Source: Mucilaginibacter sp. | Lineage (GTDB): Bacteria; Bacteroidota; Bacteroidia; Sphingobacteriales; Sphingobacteriaceae | Assembly: GCA_028288315.1 (NCBI GenBank) | Contig: JAQBNY010000123.1 | Coordinates: forward strand, 1-9,645 | DNA: 9,645 nt | Direction of reading: 5' to 3' | Part shown: positions 6,676-9,645 of the stretch, piece by piece | Layout: each line of letters begins with the position of its first letter | How positions within the stretch are numbered: position 1 is the stretch's first letter | Made by a program: the position numbers and the translations under genes | Notes under the pieces: generated by a model | Seen by the model: only the letters and a program-made list of their open reading frames with translations | Databases searched by the model: none | Told to the model about the DNA's origin: nothing

Positions 6676-8607
6676 ATGAAATACTTGCATATAAAAAGCT
6701 GGCTATGTGCAGCGGCTTTATTAATAACACTTAATGTTTCCGCACAAGATAAAAAGTTAACGAAAGATTTATATATAGCCGCAGGCATACCCGACTCTTT
6801 GAAGGATGAGGCAAATGCAGTTGTTAGATATTCATCTGATGAATTGGTTGTTAAAGGACCAGGCAGGGTTACACAAAGACACCATAGCATTGTTACTGTT
6901 TTAAATGAAAAAGGCGACGATGAGGCACAGCTGGTTTTATATTATGATAAAAAATTTAACAGTATAGGCAGTGTTGAAATGGTTGTTTATAATGCCGCAG
7001 GCATACAATTAAAAAAATATCATAAAAGTGATATGTATGATAGATCTGCAGCGGATGGAATGTCAATTATAACAGACTATCGCTTACTGGCATTAGAGCA
7101 TACTATTGCATCGTATCCGGCAACTATTGAGATAATTTATGAAAAAAACAAAAACAGCTACCTTGATTTGGGAGATTGGCATATTCAGGAGCCTGAAAAA
7201 TCAGTTCAATATGCCGAGTATAAGGTGTCTGTAGTCCCATCTGTTGGATTTAGGTTCAAAAACAAAAATACAGGCATTAAACCAGAAAAAATCATTATTG
7301 ATGACATGGAAAATTATCTCTGGAAGGTGCAAAATATCAAAGCTATAAAATCCGAAGAAGATGCATTATCATGGCAAGTATTTCCCAAAATATCATTTGC
7401 CGCTAATTCCTTTTTGTATGGTGGCATGCCGGGCGATATCAGTAACTGGCAAAACTATGGAAAATGGCAGCAAGCATTAAATGCTGATATTAATTCGCTT
7501 AGTCCGCAACGTGTTGAAGAAATAAAAACAATGACTGCCAGTATTAAATCTGATAAAGAAAAAGCAAAATTCCTTTATGAATATTTGCAGCAAAACACAC
7601 GTTATGTAAGTATACAGTTAGGCATTGGCGGTCTTAAACCCTTTCCTGCAAGCTTTGTTGATCAAAAAAAATATGGCGATTGTAAGGCTCTTGCAAACTA
7701 TATGTATGCCTTATTAAAAGCGGTTAATATTCCGTCTTATTACGCAATGGTTAGAGCAGGCACCAATGAAGAACCTGCCGACCCTTCTTTCCCCGCAGAT
7801 CCGTTTAATCATATCATACTATGCGTACCTTTTAAAAGCGACACTACCTGGCTTGAATGTACAAGCAGCACCCAACCGTTTGGTAAGCTTGGGCCATTTA
7901 CCGAAAACCGGAATGCCCTATTAATTACCGAAGATGGAGGCAAATTGGTTAACACACCAGAAAGCACAGGAGTTGATAACCAGTTTAACAGCGAGGTACA
8001 CTTAATTTTAAATGCTGACGGAGGAGCCAAAGTAAAGGCAAAAATTTTAAGTACCGGCGCATATCGCTCTGATTATATTGGCTTGGCCACTTTAAAAGCC
8101 GACGAGCAAAAGGAGTATTTAATACGGACGCTCAATATGAAGCAACCATCGGTATTTGAATATAATATTGGAGCTGATAAAGAAGGCGTAAAAGAGGTTA
8201 CGCTTGATCTTGAATTTGATAAGTTTTGTGACGTAACTGCAGGGAACAAACAGTTTTACCGTCCGCGGCTTTTTGATCTGTGGAAGATAACATTACCGGT
8301 TTTAGAAAAGCGCAAAAGCGATTTTTACTTTAACCAGCCTATGCAAAAGGCATGTGTAACTACTATTGAATTACCCGAAGGTTTTGAAGTTGAAACTTTA
8401 CCCGCCAACCAAAGCCTTAAATTCAGCTATGGTAATTACGAAGTTAGTTATATCTATAATGCCGAAAAAAATCAGGTAATAAGCACCACTAAATTTAACC
8501 TTACAAACCAGGTTATACCCGCTGCAAAATACATTGAAATGCAGGCGTATATGGATAATATAGCCAAAGCACAAAATAAAAAATTGGTTATACGCCGTAA
8601 GGCTTAA
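6676..8607 (+). CDS. Exported DUF3857 / transglutaminase-like protein, active site intact
   Basis: Predicted 643-residue secreted or periplasmic protein. Residues 1-23 form a Sec signal peptide (VSA, cut before Gln24). DUF3857 spans about 45-225 (RHHSIVTVLNEKGDDEA, ATIEIIYE). The transglutaminase-like core at about 285-400 has the expected motifs: KYGDCKALANYMYALL with Cys336, PFNHIIL with His379, and TWLECTS with Glu394 in the usual Asp position. WLECTS followed by PFGKLGPFTENRNALLITEDGG is, from memory, characteristic of Bacteroidota members. About 440-640 is a DUF3858-like beta domain. The fold implies a cysteine-dependent acyl-transfer or amide hydrolysis reaction; substrate is unknown, with peptidoglycan peptide or surface protein as possibilities only. 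It is co-oriented with its paralogue, 6 bp downstream, so probably co-transcribed and co-translated. Its TAA overlaps the aat promoter box. Confidence 0.88.
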   Translation: MKYLHIKSWLCAAALLITLNVSAQDKKLTKDLYIAAGIPDSLKDEANAVVRYSSDELVVKGPGRVTQRHHSIVTVLNEKGDDEAQLVLYYDKKFNSIGSVEMVVYNAAGIQLKKYHKSDMYDRSAADGMSIITDYRLLALEHTIASYPATIEIIYEKNKNSYLDLGDWHIQEPEKSVQYAEYKVSVVPSVGFRFKNKNTGIKPEKIIIDDMENYLWKVQNIKAIKSEEDALSWQVFPKISFAANSFLYGGMPGDISNWQNYGKWQQALNADINSLSPQRVEEIKTMTASIKSDKEKAKFLYEYLQQNTRYVSIQLGIGGLKPFPASFVDQKKYGDCKALANYMYALLKAVNIPSYYAMVRAGTNEEPADPSFPADPFNHIILCVPFKSDTTWLECTSSTQPFGKLGPFTENRNALLITEDGGKLVNTPESTGVDNQFNSEVHLILNADGGAKVKAKILSTGAYRSDYIGLATLKADEQKEYLIRTLNMKQPSVFEYNIGADKEGVKEVTLDLEFDKFCDVTAGNKQFYRPRLFDLWKITLPVLEKRKSDFYFNQPMQKACVTTIELPEGFEVETLPANQSLKFSYGNYEVSYIYNAEKNQVISTTKFNLTNQVIPAAKYIEMQAYMDNIAKAQNKKLVIRRKA

Positions 8608-8612
8608 ATTTG
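8584..8612 (+). promoter_or_regulatory. aat promoter, TTG and TAAATTTG
   Basis: TAAATTTG (8605-8612) matches the TAnnTTTG -7 consensus exactly, and TTG (8584-8586) lies 18 bp upstream as a -33 element. This is the best complete Bacteroidota promoter in the window. It overlaps the last codons and the stop of the preceding gene. The start site is expected near 8616-8618, at the aat ATG, so the mRNA would be leaderless or nearly so. Confidence 0.65.
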
Positions 8613-8630
8613 CCGGAATGATATTCCGGC
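8612..8630 (+). promoter_or_regulatory. Hairpin covering the aat start codon
   Basis: GCCGGAAT (8612-8619) and ATTCCGGC (8623-8630) are perfect 8-bp complements around a GAT loop. The A and T of the aat ATG (8618-8620) lie in the stem and the G in the loop. There is no following T-tract, so it is not a standard terminator. In a transcript read through from the upstream pair it would hide the start codon; a transcript from aat's own promoter would begin too late to form it. Regulation is inferred, the pairing is seen. Confidence 0.5.
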
Positions 8631-9256
8631 TTGATGAACGCTTATTATTCCCTAATCCTACCCTTGCCGAGGAGGACGGCTTACTGGCAGTAGGCGGAGA
8701 TTTGTCTGTTGATCGCTTACTGCTTGCTTATCAAAATGGAATATTCCCCTGGTACAGCAATGATGAACCTATCCTGTGGTTTTCGCCGCATGAACGTTTT
8801 GTTTTGTATCCGGATGAGTTAAAGGTTTCTAAATCTATGAAACAGGTTTTACGATCAGCCAAATTAACGGTTACCACTAACCAATGTTTTAATGAGGTGG
8901 TTGAAGCCTGTTCATCTGCCAAGCGCGAAGGGCAGGATGGCACATGGATAACAGCCGATATGAAGGCGGCTTATGCCCGGCTTCATGAACAAGGCTATGC
9001 ACATTCGGTTGAGGTTTGGCATAATGGCAGCTTAGCTGGAGGCTTATATGGCGTACACGCCCATGATGTCTTTTGCGGCGAAAGCATGTTCAGTAAGGTG
9101 AGCAATGCCTCAAAAACCGCTTTAATATGGCTTTGCAATACAGGCAAATACAAGTTAATAGACTGCCAGGTACACACAGAACACCTGGAGAGCATGGGCG
9201 CACGCATGATTTCCCGGGAAGAATATATAGCCATTCTGCATAAAACCAACGCTTAA
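8618..9256 (+). CDS. aat: Leucyl/phenylalanyl-tRNA-protein transferase
   Basis: Cytosolic enzyme of the N-degron pathway. It transfers Leu or Phe from charged tRNA to the N-terminus of proteins starting with Arg or Lys, marking them for ClpS-dependent proteolysis. The 212 residues are slightly shorter than the E. coli protein (234), mainly through a shorter N-terminus and C-terminus. Conserved blocks in order: FPNPTLAEEDGLLAVGGDLS (11-30), AYQNGIFPWYS (37-47), ILWFSPHER (52-60), TWI (109-111), HSVEVW (129-134), FCGESMFSKVSNASKTAL (152-169) and LIDCQVHTEHLESMGA (180-195). Glu155, Asp182 and Gln184 match E. coli Glu156, Asp186 and Gln188, so the enzyme should be active. ATG 8618 lies 10 bp after the preceding stop and just before the conserved N-terminus. 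It has its own promoter box and may also be read from the upstream pair. ruvC follows after 19 bp. Confidence 0.97.
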   Translation: MIFRLDERLLFPNPTLAEEDGLLAVGGDLSVDRLLLAYQNGIFPWYSNDEPILWFSPHERFVLYPDELKVSKSMKQVLRSAKLTVTTNQCFNEVVEACSSAKREGQDGTWITADMKAAYARLHEQGYAHSVEVWHNGSLAGGLYGVHAHDVFCGESMFSKVSNASKTALIWLCNTGKYKLIDCQVHTEHLESMGARMISREEYIAILHKTNA

Positions 9257-9260
9257 ACAT

Positions 9261-9268
9261 TAGCTTTG
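9261..9268 (+). promoter_or_regulatory. ruvC promoter, -7 box TAGCTTTG
   Basis: TAGCTTTG is an exact TAnnTTTG match in the 19-bp gap between aat and ruvC and ends 7 bp before the ruvC ATG. The predicted leader is only a few bases. The -33 element is weak (CTG at 9236-9238, spacing 22), so part of ruvC expression may come by read-through from aat. Confidence 0.5.
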
Positions 9269-9275
9269 TAAACAG

Positions 9276-9645
9276 ATGGAGCAACCCAACATAAAAGAGC
9301 GTATAATTTTAGGAATTGACCCCGGAACAGCAGTAATGGGCTATGGGCTGGTACTTGAAAAAGGCCCTAAAATGGAACTGATAAGTCTGGGTGTGGTTAA
9401 AATGGATAAAATTGATGACCACATGCTTAAATTACAGCGCATATTTGAAAAAACAGTTGCTCTTATTGATAATTACAAACCAGATTGCCTGGCAATAGAA
9501 GCGCCTTTTTACGGCAAAAACATACAGGTAATGCTAAAGCTGGGCCGTGCACAGGGTGTATGTATGGCGGCGGCATTATCCCGTAACGTTACCATTACAG
9601 AGTACTCGCCGCGTAAAATAAAGCAATCAATAACCGGGAACGGTA
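9276..9645 (+). CDS. ruvC: Crossover junction endodeoxyribonuclease RuvC, N-terminal part
   Basis: RuvC cuts Holliday junctions symmetrically as a dimer, working with the RuvAB branch-migration motor in recombination repair. The frame opens at ATG 9276 and runs off the right edge after 123 codons; the full protein is usually about 160-190 residues. An RNase H-like fold is shown by ILGIDPGT (11-18), with the first catalytic Asp15, and by LAIEAPFYGKN (72-82), with catalytic Glu75. The segments LGRAQGV (92-98) and EYSPRKIKQSITGNG (109-123) are also family-typical, the latter just before the helix that carries the last two catalytic Asp residues. Those two residues lie outside the window. The short N-terminal extension before the first strand (about 9 residues) is unremarkable. 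It is on the same strand as aat with a 19-bp gap. Confidence 0.96.
   Translation, partial: MEQPNIKERIILGIDPGTAVMGYGLVLEKGPKMELISLGVVKMDKIDDHMLKLQRIFEKTVALIDNYKPDCLAIEAPFYGKNIQVMLKLGRAQGVCMAAALSRNVTITEYSPRKIKQSITGNG

Overview
The window looks like core chromosome of a Bacteroidota bacterium, most likely a Sphingobacteriaceae member (Mucilaginibacter/Pedobacter-like). This rests on the AT-rich composition, three exact TAnnTTTG promoter boxes, the near absence of Shine-Dalgarno sites, the tandem DUF3857/transglutaminase-like exported proteins, and a soluble multi-PAS histidine kinase with an H-N-L-R H-box. Genus assignment is inference. No mobile element, CRISPR array, tRNA or rRNA was seen.

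Layout from left to right. Positions 1-239 hold the C-terminal ATPase end of a histidine kinase that begins outside the window. An AT-rich gap with a nested inverted repeat (350-391) precedes a lipoprotein with a glycine zipper and an OmpA-type peptidoglycan-binding domain (459-1136), which ends at a good intrinsic terminator (1174-1206). A small hairpin resembling a dispersed Bacteroidota repeat (1211-1238) and a TACATTTG box lie just before hisS (1265-2641). A three-PAS soluble histidine kinase (2659-4512, minus strand) converges on hisS with a 17-bp gap. A 237-bp divergent spacer, with a 30-bp inverted repeat next to the kinase start, separates it from two exported DUF3857/transglutaminase-like proteins (4750-6669 and 6676-8607) that are 6 bp apart. 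Then follow aat (8618-9256) and the 5' part of ruvC (9276 to the edge), each with its own exact TAnnTTTG box right at the start codon.

Most of this is housekeeping: histidyl-tRNA charging (hisS), N-degron tagging (aat), Holliday-junction resolution (ruvC) and envelope anchoring (OmpA-like lipoprotein), interspersed with signalling and envelope genes. The least understood part is the DUF3857 pair. The downstream protein keeps a Cys-His-Glu active site. The upstream protein has Ser in place of Cys and Ser in place of His, and its mature form has only one cysteine, far from the core. It therefore looks like a non-catalytic partner or binding protein. The most unusual regulatory feature is a perfect 8-bp hairpin over the aat start codon, combined with a promoter placed so that aat's own transcript would lack it. 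I see no convincing entirely new system.
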